Shown: in pieces, positions 21,679 to 31,351 of the stretch
Numbering within the stretch: position 1 is the stretch's first letter
Layout of the letters: each line of letters opens with the position of its first letter
NCBI GenBank assembly: GCA_026399575.1
Contig: JAPLQS010000026.1
Location: 1 to 63,798 of the forward strand
DNA length: 63,798 nt
Direction: 5' to 3'
DNA from: Nitrosospira sp.
Lineage (GTDB): Bacteria; Pseudomonadota; Gammaproteobacteria; Burkholderiales; Nitrosomonadaceae
The notes under the pieces: generated by a model
Told to the model about the DNA's origin: nothing
What the model saw: the letters and a program-made list of their open reading frames with translations, nothing else
Database searches by the model: none
Program-made: the position numbers and the translations under genes

Positions 21679-22609
21679 TCCGGCATTCAAAGCAATCGCC
21701 AGGCTGTAGCGGGTAACCTGCGAGAAACTCCCCCGCACTCATTTTTTTTCCACCCGGTTTCTGTATAATTTTCAGCAGCAGTGTGCTGTTGCCGCATGCC
21801 ACCGTGACACCTTCACGCCCGGTTGCAACGACCTCACCGGGGCTACCGGCAGCGCTCGCTGTCACTTCCGCCTGCCATATTTTCAGAGGGACTCCGCGTA
21901 TGCGGGAGTGTGCGCCGGGATGGGGGTTAAACGCGCGTACGGCACGATTGATTTGTTCCGCGTCCAGCCGCCAGTCAATTTCCGCTTCAGTTTTCTTCAG
22001 TTTGGGCGCGTAGCTGGCGGCTGTTTCATCCTGGGCAGTGGCAGCGAATCTTCCCTGTTGCAGAAACGTCAGCGCCTCCACGATGCAGTGTGCTCCCATT
22101 AAGGCGAGTTTGTCGTGCAGGGTTTGCGCGGTGTCATCCTGCGCGATGGGGATATTTCTCTGCAGCAGCATGGCGCCGGTATCGAGACCCTGATCCATTT
22201 GCATGATGGTAATGCCGGTTTCCCGGTCACCGGCCAGGATCGCTCGCTGAATTGGCGCGGCGCCCCGCCAGCGCGGCAACAGTGAGGCATGAATGTTGAG
22301 ACAGCCAAGGCGTGGAATGCTCAGAATGGCTGTGGGCAGGATCAGTCCATAAGCTGCGACTACCATTACATCCGCACCGATGGCAGCGAGTCGGGTATCC
22401 AGCCCGGCCTGTTTGAGCGAGTGCGGCTGCAACAGGGCAAGCTCATATTGTTGCGCCAGCATTTTGACTGTACTTGCCGTGGTCTGCATGCCGCGCCCGG
22501 CAGGACGGTCAGGTTGGGTCAGCACCAGCGCAACCTCGTGTCCGGCTTCCAGCAGAGCTTCAAGTGCACGCGCGGCAAACGCCGGAGTACCGGCAAAAAT
22601 AATTTTCAT
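21671..22609 (-). CDS. fmt: Methionyl-tRNA formyltransferase
   Basis: 312 residues from ATG 22609 (MKIIFAGTPAFAARAL). The hallmark formyl-donor segments are present: HASLLPRWRGAAPIQRAI with its asparagine/histidine pair just upstream (GCLNIHAS), and DTGAMLLQ. The C-terminal OB-like domain (FNPHPGAHS, QKPGGKKMSAGEFLAGY) binds tRNA. It formylates initiator Met-tRNA and works with the neighbouring deformylase. The longer frame to 22699 lacks a ribosome binding site. Confidence 0.96.
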   Translation of the reverse strand: MKIIFAGTPAFAARALEALLEAGHEVALVLTQPDRPAGRGMQTTASTVKMLAQQYELALLQPHSLKQAGLDTRLAAIGADVMVVAAYGLILPTAILSIPRLGCLNIHASLLPRWRGAAPIQRAILAGDRETGITIMQMDQGLDTGAMLLQRNIPIAQDDTAQTLHDKLALMGAHCIVEALTFLQQGRFAATAQDETAASYAPKLKKTEAEIDWRLDAEQINRAVRAFNPHPGAHSRIRGVPLKIWQAEVTASAAGSPGEVVATGREGVTVACGNSTLLLKIIQKPGGKKMSAGEFLAGYPLQPGDCFECRND

Positions 22610-22736
22610 GTCGAGTCTGATCCAAGGGATTTGTTCAGGGACTCTGTCGGATGCCTGCGCACGAGAAGCGTCAGCATGAGCCGCAAGTAGACAAGGCATG
22701 CACGGAATTGATTGGCTGCAAAGTAAGTGCCGTTTG

Positions 22737-23240
22737 TCACATGGTTTTGCGCTGCTGTTTTTTTAATCTGGCCTGGATGCGCGATTGTTTCAGTCGCGAC
22801 AGGTATTCAACAAAAACCTTGCCGAGCAAATGATCCATTTCATGTTGTATGCACACGGCCAGCAGGCCATCGGCTTCCAGCGCAAACGGATTGCCGTCAC
22901 GATCCCACGCCTTGACAGAGACTCGCTCGGCGCGCCTTACTTTCTCAAATATTCCCGGTACCGACAGGCAACCTTCTTCGTAGTCAGATTCACCGCTGCG
23001 GGCAGTGATTTCTGGATTGATCAACACGTGCAACTGGTCATGGGTATCGGATGTGTCGATCACGATCACGCGCTGGTGCACGTCAACCTGAGTTGCCGCC
23101 AGGCCAATGCCGGGAGCAGCATACATGGTTTCTGCCATGCTCTGCACCAGGGTGCGGATTTCGTCAGTCATTTCCGGAACCTTGGCTGCTATCGTATGCA
23201 GCCGCTCATCCGGGTATTGCAGTATCTTCAGGAGTGCCAT
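22737..23240 (-). CDS. def: Peptide deformylase
   Basis: 167 residues, normal length. All three metalloenzyme motifs are intact: [10 protein letters not shown] (GxGLAAxQ), EGCLSVPG (EGCxS, metal cysteine) and HEMDHLLG (HExxH). It removes the formyl group from nascent proteins. It is the first gene of the def-fmt-rsmB-DUF4390-ntrY-ntrX string on the - strand. The 250-base gap to the divergent LysM gene should hold promoters for both directions. Confidence 0.97.
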   Translation of the reverse strand: MALLKILQYPDERLHTIAAKVPEMTDEIRTLVQSMAETMYAAPGIGLAATQVDVHQRVIVIDTSDTHDQLHVLINPEITARSGESDYEEGCLSVPGIFEKVRRAERVSVKAWDRDGNPFALEADGLLAVCIQHEMDHLLGKVFVEYLSRLKQSRIQARLKKQQRKTM

Positions 23241-23490
23241 GGAAAGGCTTGCATATTTAACTAACTAACTGCAGAATCTAAAGTATCTTGTCAGAGCGCC
23301 GCTAAAATACCAGATTTCGTCACGAGTACTTCGCTGCCCACAAAAAATGTTTTTACCTGTCACGCATAGGCTGCGTCGATACTCTTGAACGCACCTCAGT
23401 TTGCATGGAATATTGAATTTTTAGAGGCACCCATTTTTTGATGGTACGCTGCCCGATGAACCGGGTTTCTTTCTGCAACTGAGGCCATTC

Positions 23491-24513
23491 ATGCGGAAAT
23501 CTATTATATCCGTGATTTTGTTCGTGAGCCTGTTTTTCAGCCTGTCGGCCAGAGCTGCCGACATCGAGCTGCAGAACAATATACCTGATCGCTACGTTGT
23601 TGTTCCCGGTGATACGTTATGGGGGATTGCTTCGCGTTTTTTAAAAGACCCCTGGCTCTGGGCGCAAATCTGGGGTCTGAACCGGGAGCAAGTGAAGAAT
23701 CCCCACAAGATCTATCCCGGGGACGTCATCATCCTGGAGAAAACTGCTGACGGCAGCAGGTTGCGGCTTGCCAGCGAAATCGCGGTGGTAAAACTGTCAC
23801 CCCAGGTGCGGATGGAAAAATCCGATGTTGCAGCCATCCCCAGCATTCCGGCTACCGCAATCGAGCCATTCTTGAGCCGGCCCCTGGTAACCGAGAAAGA
23901 AGGTCTTGCCAATGCTCCGCTAGTGCTGGGAACCAGCGACAACCGCGTGATACTGAATGCGGGCGATATTGTTTATGTCAGCGGCATGCCGAAAGACAAA
24001 GGCTCGGCGTGGCAATTATTTCGCCCCGGCAAGACTCTGACAGACCCTGATGACGGCCAGATTCTGGGCTATGAAGCTGTTTATCTGGGAGATGCGAAGG
24101 TAGAGAAATTCGCCGATATCAGTGCCATATCCATCGTCCGTTCAGTTGAGGAAATACTCAAGGGTGATCGACTGGTTCCCACTCCCGCCGCAGCGTTCAA
24201 TAACTACGCTCCCCATGCTCCGGATAAGGTTATCAAGGGGCGTATTATTTCCGTCTACGGCGGTGTTACCGAAATTGGCAGAAGCTCTATTGTCACGCTC
24301 AGCAAAGGTGCACGTGACGGATTGGCAGCAGGCAATGTTCTGGCTGTTTATCGCAAAAGCCAGACAGTGTCATCTGAACGAGAAGTCATGCAATTGCCCG
24401 ATGAGCGCACCGGTCTGGTTTTTGTGTTCCAAGTGTTTGAAAAGGTAGCCTATGCGCTGGTGATGCAAAGCACACAGCCGATTCAAGTACTCGACGCAGT
24501 ACAAACACCGTAA
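23491..24513 (+). CDS. LysM-domain exported protein
   Basis: 340 residues. Signal peptide MRKSIISVILFVSLFFSLSARA is followed by a single LysM domain (about 33-80: YVVVPGDTLWGIASRF..WGLNREQVKNPHKIYPGDVI), which binds peptidoglycan glycan strands. The remaining 260 residues are a beta-rich region with no recognised catalytic motif. This gene sits immediately upstream of dprA in many betaproteobacteria. It probably acts in the periplasm. Confidence 0.92.
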   Translation: MRKSIISVILFVSLFFSLSARAADIELQNNIPDRYVVVPGDTLWGIASRFLKDPWLWAQIWGLNREQVKNPHKIYPGDVIILEKTADGSRLRLASEIAVVKLSPQVRMEKSDVAAIPSIPATAIEPFLSRPLVTEKEGLANAPLVLGTSDNRVILNAGDIVYVSGMPKDKGSAWQLFRPGKTLTDPDDGQILGYEAVYLGDAKVEKFADISAISIVRSVEEILKGDRLVPTPAAAFNNYAPHAPDKVIKGRIISVYGGVTEIGRSSIVTLSKGARDGLAAGNVLAVYRKSQTVSSEREVMQLPDERTGLVFVFQVFEKVAYALVMQSTQPIQVLDAVQTP

Positions 24514-24535
24514 CTGTACTTGCAGGAGATGCGCC

Positions 24536-25618
24536 ATGAAGCTCTCGCCGGATATTGAATCCTGGCTCAGCCTTGGTTTGATCAACGGTCTCGGCGATGA
24601 GTCGGAGCGGCGCCTGCTGGTGGCTTTTGGCAGTCCCGCTGACATTCTTTCCGCAAATGTCGCTGCGTTGCAGCGCGTGGTGAGTAAACAGGCCGCAGAC
24701 AGCATTGCTCTGGGTGTGGACAAGAACAAGCTTGCCGCCGCTCTCAGATGGCTGGAACACCCGAGCAACTCGGTGATCACCCTGGCTGACTCCGACTACC
24801 CCAGTCTGTTGCTCAATATCCCTGACCCGCCACCTTTGCTCTATCTCAAGGGGCGGCGCGAACTGCTCAACTCTCCCGCACTTGCCATTGTTGGCAGCCG
24901 CAACGCGACGCCCCAAGGTCTCTCCAATGCTGAAGCCTTCGCTGCTGCTGCAAGCAATGCCGGGCTTTGCATTATCAGCGGGATGGCACTTGGCGTGGAC
25001 GCCGCCGCTCATCGCGGCGGTTTGCATGGTATCGCCGCCAGCATCGCAGTGGTAGGCACTGGCCTCGACATCATTTATCCGGCAAGAAACCGCGAGCTTG
25101 CTCACGAGCTGGCGGAAAAAGGCGCCCTTATTTCCGAATTCCCACTGGGCACTCCTGCCATCGGCAGCAACTTCCCGCGGCGCAACCGTATTATCAGCGG
25201 CATGAGTCGCGGCTGTCTGGTGGTGGAAGCAGCACTGCAAAGCGGGTCCCTTATTACCGCCCGTCAGGCACTGGAGCAGGGGCGGGATGTGTTTGCCATC
25301 CCTGGCTCAATCCATTCGCCATTGTCCAGGGGTTGCCATGCGCTGATCAAGCAAGGGGCGAAACTGGTGGAAAGCGCGCAGGATATTCTGGAAGAACTGG
25401 GATATCAAGTTACATCTGCCGCCACCAATGATGCCGCCAAGACAGACCTGGAAGACTCGGTGCTGCTCAGGCATCTGGGCCACGACGCCAGCGATATTGA
25501 TACCTTGTGTATCCGCAGCGGCTTGACGGCAGAAGCGGTATCCGCCATGCTGTTGGCGCTTGAACTGGACGGGGTGGTCGCCAATCTGCCGGGCGGGCGC
25601 TACCAGCGGATCAGGTAA
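24536..25618 (+). CDS. dprA: DNA-processing protein DprA
   Basis: 360 residues. DprA binds incoming single-stranded DNA and loads RecA during natural transformation. The extended Rossmann fold shows AIVGSRNATPQG, ISGMALGVDAAAHRGGL, VVGTGLDIIYPARN, LISEFPLGTPAIGSNFPRRNRIISG and SLITARQALEQGRDVFAIPGS, followed by a C-terminal winged-helix region. AGGAG precedes ATG 24536 and the gene lies 22 bases after the LysM gene, so they are probably co-transcribed. Confidence 0.97.
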   Translation: MKLSPDIESWLSLGLINGLGDESERRLLVAFGSPADILSANVAALQRVVSKQAADSIALGVDKNKLAAALRWLEHPSNSVITLADSDYPSLLLNIPDPPPLLYLKGRRELLNSPALAIVGSRNATPQGLSNAEAFAAAASNAGLCIISGMALGVDAAAHRGGLHGIAASIAVVGTGLDIIYPARNRELAHELAEKGALISEFPLGTPAIGSNFPRRNRIISGMSRGCLVVEAALQSGSLITARQALEQGRDVFAIPGSIHSPLSRGCHALIKQGAKLVESAQDILEELGYQVTSAATNDAAKTDLEDSVLLRHLGHDASDIDTLCIRSGLTAEAVSAMLLALELDGVVANLPGGRYQRIR

Positions 25619-25771
25619 TATTGCTTTGTAGCCGGCGCGCGGTGTTTACGATTCCGTTTGCTTATGACCCGAATAGTTTCTATCAACGTACTTATTCTTT
25701 GATTGCAGTGACTGGGGATATGCCCTTTTAAAAACGACCGTCAGCAATTTGCGGACGCTCACAGGAGTTGC

Positions 25772-28300
25772 ATGGGTAAAACCTTAATCATCGCCGAGAA
25801 GCCTTCTGTCGCCACAGACATTGCGCGGGTGTTGGGTGGCTTTACCAAGCACACCGATTACTTCGAGAATGATCAGTATGTGCTGTCGTCAGCCATCGGT
25901 CACTTGCTTGAACTGGCGGTGCCGGAACAATACGAAGTCAAACGTGGCAAATGGAGTTTTGCCAATCTGCCGGTAATTCCTCCACACTTTGATCTCCATC
26001 CCATCGAGAAAACCGAGCCGCGCCTGAAGCTCTTGACCAAACTGATCAAGCGCAAGGATGTGGATGCGCTTATCAACGCTTGCGACGCGGGACGCGAAGG
26101 GGAACTGATTTTCCATTATATTGCGCGCCATGTTGCAACCAAAAAACCGGTCAAGCGCCTGTGGCTGCAATCAATGACTCCCGCCTCGATCCGCGAGGGT
26201 TTTGCAAAATTGCTTGATGATGCTGCCGTGCAGCCGTTGGCCGAGGCTGCCGTGAGCCGCTCGGAAGCGGACTGGCTGGTCGGCATCAACGGTACTCGTG
26301 CCTTGACTGCGTTCAATTCTCAGGAAGGTGGTTTCCACAAAACCACCGTGGGGCGTGTACAAACCCCCACGCTGGCAATCCTGGTTGAGCGGGAAGAGAC
26401 AATCAAGAAATTCATCCCGCGCGATTACTGGGAGATACATGGAACTTTTGCTGCCAAGGCTGGCAGCTATAACGGGCGCTGGTTTGACGAGAAGTTTTCC
26501 AAAGAAAAAAAGGACGGCGAACAGAAGGCCGAGCGCTTGTGGGAGCAGAAAAAAGCCGAGATTATTCGCGCCAAATGTCAAGATAAGCCTGGTATTGTCA
26601 GCGAAGAAAGCAAACCCACTACAGAAATCTGCCCGTTGCTGTACGACCTCACCAGCTTGCAGCGCGACGCCAACGGCCGCTTCGGTTTTTCCGCCAAGAC
26701 CACGTTGGGGCTGGCTCAAGCCTTATACGAAAAGCATAAGGCGTTGACCTATCCGCGCACCGATGCGCGCGCGTTGCCGGAAGACTATATTGCAACCGTT
26801 GAGGATGCCCTGAGTTCGCTGGAAAGTACCCGCTATGGCGTGTTCGCCAAACAGATACTGAAAGCGGGCTGGGTCAAGCCTAACAAGCGCATATTCAACA
26901 ACGCGAAAATTTCTGACCATTTTGCCATTATCCCGACATCGATTGAGCCCAAGAACCTGAGCGACGCAGAAACCAAGCTCTACGATCTGGTTACCAAACG
27001 CTTTCTGGCAGTCTTTTATCCCCCCGCTGAATTTCTCGTCACTACTCGCATCACCCGTGTTGAAAACGAGCCTTTCAAGACTGAGGGCAAGGTGATGGTC
27101 AATCCCGGTTGGCAAGCGGTTTACGGCAAGGAGGCGCAGGCCGAAGGTGCCGATGACAATTCGACTCTGGTTGCAGTGGAAACAGGCGAGCCGGTTCTCG
27201 CTCAAGAAGTCAAAGTCGTTGCCAACCAGACCCGGCCACCGGCAAGATTCAATGAGGCCACGCTGCTGTCGGCCATGGAGAATGCTGGCAAACTGGTGGA
27301 AGACGAAGAGCTGCGTGAAGCCATGAGCGCGAAAGGGCTGGGCACACCTGCCACCCGTGCTTCGATCATCGAAGGTCTGGTGTACGAAAACTATCTGCAG
27401 CGTGTCGGGCGTGAACTGCACCCTACCGCCAAGGCATTCTCGCTGATTACGCTATTGCGTGGGCTGAAAGTGCCCGAGCTCACCTCACCTGAATTGACTG
27501 GTGATTGGGAGTTCAAGTTGCGCCAGATTGAGCAGGGCAAGCTCAAACGCAATTCTTTCATGGAAGAGATTGCTGCCATGACCCGCCACATGGTGGAGCA
27601 GGCGAAGAGCCACCGTGGTGAAACCATAAGCGGAGATTTCTCCACGCTCAAGTCTCCCTGCCCAAAATGTGGTGGCGTAGTGCATGAAACCTACAAAAAA
27701 TTCCAGTGCCAGAAATGTGATTTTGCGTTATGGAAAATTCTTGCCGGGCGGCAGTTTGAAATAGCGGAAATGGAGGCGTTGATTACCAAACGCGAAATCG
27801 GCCCATTGCAAGGCTTTCGCAGCAAAATGGGGCGCCTGTTCGACGCCAATATCAAGCTCACCGATGAGTTGGAAATGAAATTTGATTTTGGTAACAACGG
27901 CGAGGAGACGGCAGAGGAGGTAGACTTTTCCGGCCAGGAATCGCTGGGCAAATGTCCCCGTTGTGGCAGCGGGGTATTTGATCACGGTATGAGCTATACC
28001 TGCGAGAAAGCTGTCGGTACGGGACGGAGTTGCGATTTCAAGACCGGGAAAATAATCCTCAAGCGTCCCATTGAGCGTGAACAAGTCGCCAAATTATTGC
28101 GCACCGGTAGAACCGATCTGCTGACAAAGTTTATTTCCAAGAAAGGCCGGCCATTTTCAGCCTATTTGGTGGCGGGCGCAGACGGGAAAGTGGGATTCGA
28201 GTTTGAGCCGAGACAGGCAAAAGTAACAACGGAAACGAAGACAGCGAAACCTAAAGCCAGAGTGCCTGCCGTTAAAAAAGCGGCTGCCCGTAAAGCTTGA
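25772..28300 (+). CDS. topB: DNA topoisomerase III (type IA) with zinc-binding C-terminal repeats
   Basis: 842 residues. The Toprim domain begins LIIAEKPSVATDIARVLGG with the metal motif ACDAGREGELIF. The active-site tyrosine is Tyr327 in YPRTDARALPEDY. Two C-terminal four-cysteine modules (CPKCGGVV..CQKC; CPRCGSGVF..C) precede a lysine/alanine-rich tail likely to bind DNA. The overall plan fits the TopB-like enzymes encoded after dprA in betaproteobacteria; it is distinct from TopA. In many relatives a smg (DUF494) gene lies between dprA and this gene, but only 150 non-coding bases separate them here. Confidence 0.93.
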   Translation: MGKTLIIAEKPSVATDIARVLGGFTKHTDYFENDQYVLSSAIGHLLELAVPEQYEVKRGKWSFANLPVIPPHFDLHPIEKTEPRLKLLTKLIKRKDVDALINACDAGREGELIFHYIARHVATKKPVKRLWLQSMTPASIREGFAKLLDDAAVQPLAEAAVSRSEADWLVGINGTRALTAFNSQEGGFHKTTVGRVQTPTLAILVEREETIKKFIPRDYWEIHGTFAAKAGSYNGRWFDEKFSKEKKDGEQKAERLWEQKKAEIIRAKCQDKPGIVSEESKPTTEICPLLYDLTSLQRDANGRFGFSAKTTLGLAQALYEKHKALTYPRTDARALPEDYIATVEDALSSLESTRYGVFAKQILKAGWVKPNKRIFNNAKISDHFAIIPTSIEPKNLSDAETKLYDLVTKRFLAVFYPPAEFLVTTRITRVENEPFKTEGKVMVNPGWQAVYGKEAQAEGADDNSTLVAVETGEPVLAQEVKVVANQTRPPARFNEATLLSAMENAGKLVEDEELREAMSAKGLGTPATRASIIEGLVYENYLQRVGRELHPTAKAFSLITLLRGLKVPELTSPELTGDWEFKLRQIEQGKLKRNSFMEEIAAMTRHMVEQAKSHRGETISGDFSTLKSPCPKCGGVVHETYKKFQCQKCDFALWKILAGRQFEIAEMEALITKREIGPLQGFRSKMGRLFDANIKLTDELEMKFDFGNNGEETAEEVDFSGQESLGKCPRCGSGVFDHGMSYTCEKAVGTGRSCDFKTGKIILKRPIEREQVAKLLRTGRTDLLTKFISKKGRPFSAYLVAGADGKVGFEFEPRQAKVTTETKTAKPKARVPAVKKAAARKA

Positions 28301-28518
28301 TCGCATAAATCAGGGGCGTTCACAGCATGCTTTTTCTGGACCACTCCCGCTTCGGCAGATTGGGCTATGCCGCTGGATAGCGGCAATTACCCCCAATTAT
28401 TTGGGAAATTCACCGATTCCCTCTCATGCCTCGTAAATGCCAGGTCTGGCATGAGCCATGGAGAGTCGACTTCGCGCTCGCTGCCCTGCCATGCTTTTCC
28501 ACTCGACATCAGTCAATA

Positions 28519-28776
28519 CTACAGTTTCGTGCCAAATATGGCGGGGAACAGAAATCTTGCTAAGCCTCCCAGGATCCAGATAATGAGTACCAGACTCGCA
28601 ACTACGGCGAGTCCCTCGCCCAGTGTCGACATGAGCGTTTTAGAGAGGCTACTGAACTCCTGTTCCCCGGTTTCGTTGATCCGCTGGCGTCGACGCTGCC
28701 TCACCCAGATATTCAGCCCGATAACGACTGGAATAAGAGCAAGAGAGATCAGCAAGTTATATACGGGTTCTTCCAT
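28519..28776 (-). CDS. Small membrane protein, two predicted spans
   Basis: 85 residues beginning MEEPVYNLLISLALIPVVIGLN, with a first hydrophobic span at about 7-23, a basic loop (RQRRRQR) at 26-32 and a second span at about 55-75 (LAVVASLVLIIWILGGLARF). The loop charge predicts a cytoplasmic connecting segment. AGAGG lies 9 bases before ATG 28776. No family is recognised, but composition and binding site suggest a real gene, transcribed alone opposite to its neighbours. Confidence 0.65.
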   Translation of the reverse strand: MEEPVYNLLISLALIPVVIGLNIWVRQRRRQRINETGEQEFSSLSKTLMSTLGEGLAVVASLVLIIWILGGLARFLFPAIFGTKL

Positions 28777-29267
28777 TAATCAGCCTCTTAATAAAATGTG
28801 GTTAAAAATGTTAACTACTATCTGGTATTTTCCTCGGCGCAACGGATAAGTTCAGCCGCTAGCTCAACATACCGAAGCTGAAGCAGGATAAGTGACTGGA
28901 CCATCTTACTGGGCACAAGCTTCAGGGTGCATCAATTTGCTTCACCGGCGGTTGTCTGAATTACCGTCCAGAGTTGATGCAGCTGCAATGCAAGTCTATC
29001 AGCAAATGGCTTATCGTATTTTTTTCAGCATGACTCGTATTTCTGAGTGAGATCACTCTTTTGGCGGATACGAGTAACAGATCATCCCTTCTTGCATCCA
29101 ATATTCCGGCTGACTGGTACGCAACTTTATCGTACGTTCAGTTGGACTCCATGCATGCAATCATGGATGCGCAATATGATACCACCTGGAAACGAGTTAG
29201 CGCGCTTACGCATTGCAATAATATACAATACCCCTGTGTGGTTGCTCACATCTACCCATCCTCCACC
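28777..29267. other. 491-base intergenic stretch, no gene recognised
   Basis: A divergent region between the small membrane protein (-) and the lipid locus (+). An open frame continues upstream of the acyltransferase start to 29061, but the peptide it would add is not domain-like and has no ribosome binding site. Promoters for both directions are expected here; none is clear enough to place. Confidence 0.5.
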
Positions 29268-30422
29268 ATGAATGAAAATCAAAGCCAGTTAACGTCCGCA
29301 GCGGTTAGCGTGCGCCCGGTCACAAATTATCGTGAGATGGGAGTATTTATCGACCTCCCCTGGCGCATCTACGCAGATGACCCCATGTGGGTGCCGCCAT
29401 TACGTCTGGAACGGCGGCTGCACTTTTCCCGGTTTAACTCATTCTTCAAGCATGGAGAATGGCAAGCCTGGATCGCGTACCGGAATAATCAGCCGGTAGG
29501 AAGGATCAGCGCGCAGGTCGATCAACTTCACCGGCAACACCATGGTGCGGATACCGGCCACTTTGGCTCAATGGAATGTGTGGACGACACGGAAGTATGC
29601 GCTGCGCTGGTGGGTGTTGCCGAGGCATGGCTGGCTGCCCGCCATACCAGACATGTCAGCGGACCGTTCAACTTGTCCATCAATCAGGAATGCGGCATTC
29701 TGGTGGATGGCTTCGACACCCCGCCGATGGTAATGATGCCGCACTCACCAAAATGGTATGGCCGTTTACTCGAAGAACAGGGTTATCAACCGGTTAAGGA
29801 TCTGCTTGCCTACTGGGTAGACGTAGATTTTGAGGTGCCTCGAGTAATGCGTTCCCTGATCGGGAAATTTTCCAAACATATAAAGCTCAGGACGCTACGC
29901 ATGGATAACTTCAGTGCGGAGATGGAAATACTGCGTGATATATTCAACGATGCCTGGTCAGAGAACTGGGGCTTCATTCCTTTTACCGAGGCCGAGTTTG
30001 CCGAGCTGGGCAGTAGTCTGCGTCTGCTTGTGCCGGAGTATTTCATCCAGATTGCCGAAGTCGATGGTGTTCCGGCAGCATTCATGGTGGGATTGCCCAA
30101 TCTCAACGAGATCTTTGCCAAACTTGATGGAAGCTTGTTTCCATTTGGCTGGCTTCGGCTGATCCGGTGGTTTAGAGACCGTGCGGTTCGTACCGGCCGG
30201 ATACCCCTGATGGGGGTGCGCAAGCAATTTCAGAATACTCCCCTCGGTATGGCGCTGGCTTTCATGGTGATCGATGAGCCCCGGCAGTCGGCGCTTTCCG
30301 CAGGGATCAAGGAAGTTGAAATGTCGTGGATACTTGAGGATAACAAAGCAATGCGTTCAATTCTTGATCTCATTGGCAGCAGGCAGTATAAGCGTTACCG
30401 GATCTACGGCAAAACCCTGTAA
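29268..30422 (+). CDS. GNAT-like N-acyltransferase, candidate lipid (ceramide synthase-like) acyltransferase
   Basis: 384 residues from ATG 29268 (MNENQSQLTSAAVSVRPV). It belongs to a GNAT-fold group of about 380 residues often misnamed dATP pyrophosphohydrolase. Features include FIDLPWRIYADDPMWVPPLR, WIAYRNNQPVGRISAQ (acceptor beta strands), GPFNLSINQECGILVDGFDTPP, the central WSENWGFIPFTEAEFAEL and a C-terminal EMSWILEDNKAMRSIL acyl-CoA/ACP-binding region. Members of this group have been linked to bacterial ceramide synthesis. Here it opens a locus with a nucleotidyltransferase, LptF/LptG and a lipid kinase. The fold is well supported; the substrate is inference from context. Confidence 0.75.
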   Translation: MNENQSQLTSAAVSVRPVTNYREMGVFIDLPWRIYADDPMWVPPLRLERRLHFSRFNSFFKHGEWQAWIAYRNNQPVGRISAQVDQLHRQHHGADTGHFGSMECVDDTEVCAALVGVAEAWLAARHTRHVSGPFNLSINQECGILVDGFDTPPMVMMPHSPKWYGRLLEEQGYQPVKDLLAYWVDVDFEVPRVMRSLIGKFSKHIKLRTLRMDNFSAEMEILRDIFNDAWSENWGFIPFTEAEFAELGSSLRLLVPEYFIQIAEVDGVPAAFMVGLPNLNEIFAKLDGSLFPFGWLRLIRWFRDRAVRTGRIPLMGVRKQFQNTPLGMALAFMVIDEPRQSALSAGIKEVEMSWILEDNKAMRSILDLIGSRQYKRYRIYGKTL

Positions 30423-30467
30423 GCAGCATAGTGGGCAGACAAGACGACATCAGCAGCGGAATTTCAG

Positions 30468-31298
30468 ATGAATCAGACAGACCGATTTAGCGCTGTGGTA
30501 CTGGCAGCGGATCGCACAGCGCACGACCCGGTCGCCAGCAGGGCGGGTACGGCTTGCAAGGCGCTTGCACCGATCGCCGGAACGCCCATGATCATTCGGG
30601 TGCTGGATGCGCTGGAGGCGAGTGAGATGGTGGGGAAGATTGTGGTGTGCGGGCCACCCGCATCCATGCTCCCTGACTGTCCGGAGTTGCAGCGGCGGAT
30701 AGAATCGGGGCGTGTCACCTGGCTGCCGAACCTGAATTCGCCCAGCCGCAGTGCCAATAGCGGTCTGGCGCAGATGGATCATGACGCACCGGTATTGTTG
30801 ACGACAGCGGATCATGCGTTATTGACGCCTGCGATCATCCGCTATTTTCTAAGCGAGTCCCGCACGCTGGATAGTGATGCCACGGTGGGAGTAGTCAAAC
30901 ATGCAGATGTCGCAGCCGCATTTCCGGGCACCAAGCGTACGGCAATACGGTTGCGTGATGGAGGGGTTTGCGGCTGCAACCTCTATGCGTTTTTCAATCA
31001 TCGCGGACGTGATCTGGTTACATTCTGGCAACGGGCAGAAGATTTGCGCAAACGCCCCTGGCGCTTGATCGCACAGGTGCTTGGCCCAGGTGCCGTTCTC
31101 TCCTATCTGCTGGGATCGCTGACACTCGACCGGGCACTGAATACGGTCTCGGCCAGAGTCGGGGTCAAGGTACGGACCGTGTCTCTGCCTTACCCGCAGG
31201 CGGGTGTCGATGTCGACAAGGTCGAGGATATGCTGCTGGTGGAATCCATCCTGGCGAGAGCAGCGGCGTCTTCCCAGGATGACAGCGGGCCTACATAA
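30468..31298 (+). CDS. MobA-like NTP transferase domain protein
   Basis: 276 residues. Residues 8-40 (AVVLAADRTAHDPVASRAGTACKALAPIAG) match the nucleotide-binding loop of the MobA/GT-A nucleotidyltransferases, with the lysine before ALAPI and a TTADHALLTP metal-binding aspartate near residue 110. Such proteins couple CTP or another NTP to a phosphorylated small molecule. Position 45 bases after the acyltransferase and ahead of LptF suggests it activates a lipid headgroup. Molybdopterin biosynthesis is unlikely given the neighbours. Confidence 0.75.
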   Translation: MNQTDRFSAVVLAADRTAHDPVASRAGTACKALAPIAGTPMIIRVLDALEASEMVGKIVVCGPPASMLPDCPELQRRIESGRVTWLPNLNSPSRSANSGLAQMDHDAPVLLTTADHALLTPAIIRYFLSESRTLDSDATVGVVKHADVAAAFPGTKRTAIRLRDGGVCGCNLYAFFNHRGRDLVTFWQRAEDLRKRPWRLIAQVLGPGAVLSYLLGSLTLDRALNTVSARVGVKVRTVSLPYPQAGVDVDKVEDMLLVESILARAAASSQDDSGPT

Positions 31299-31351
31299 CG
31301 GTATCCGGTCGTATGAACACCGTTTTACTACGAGGGTAGCAAGGAAAATTC

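Noticed and set aside
29061-29267. Upstream extension of the GNAT acyltransferase frame by 69 codons
   Set aside because: No ribosome binding site and the added peptide does not resemble the family's N-terminus; ATG 29268 gives the expected length.
30468-31298. Molybdenum cofactor guanylyltransferase MobA
   Set aside because: Only the fold matches; no other molybdopterin gene is nearby and the neighbours are lipid genes.
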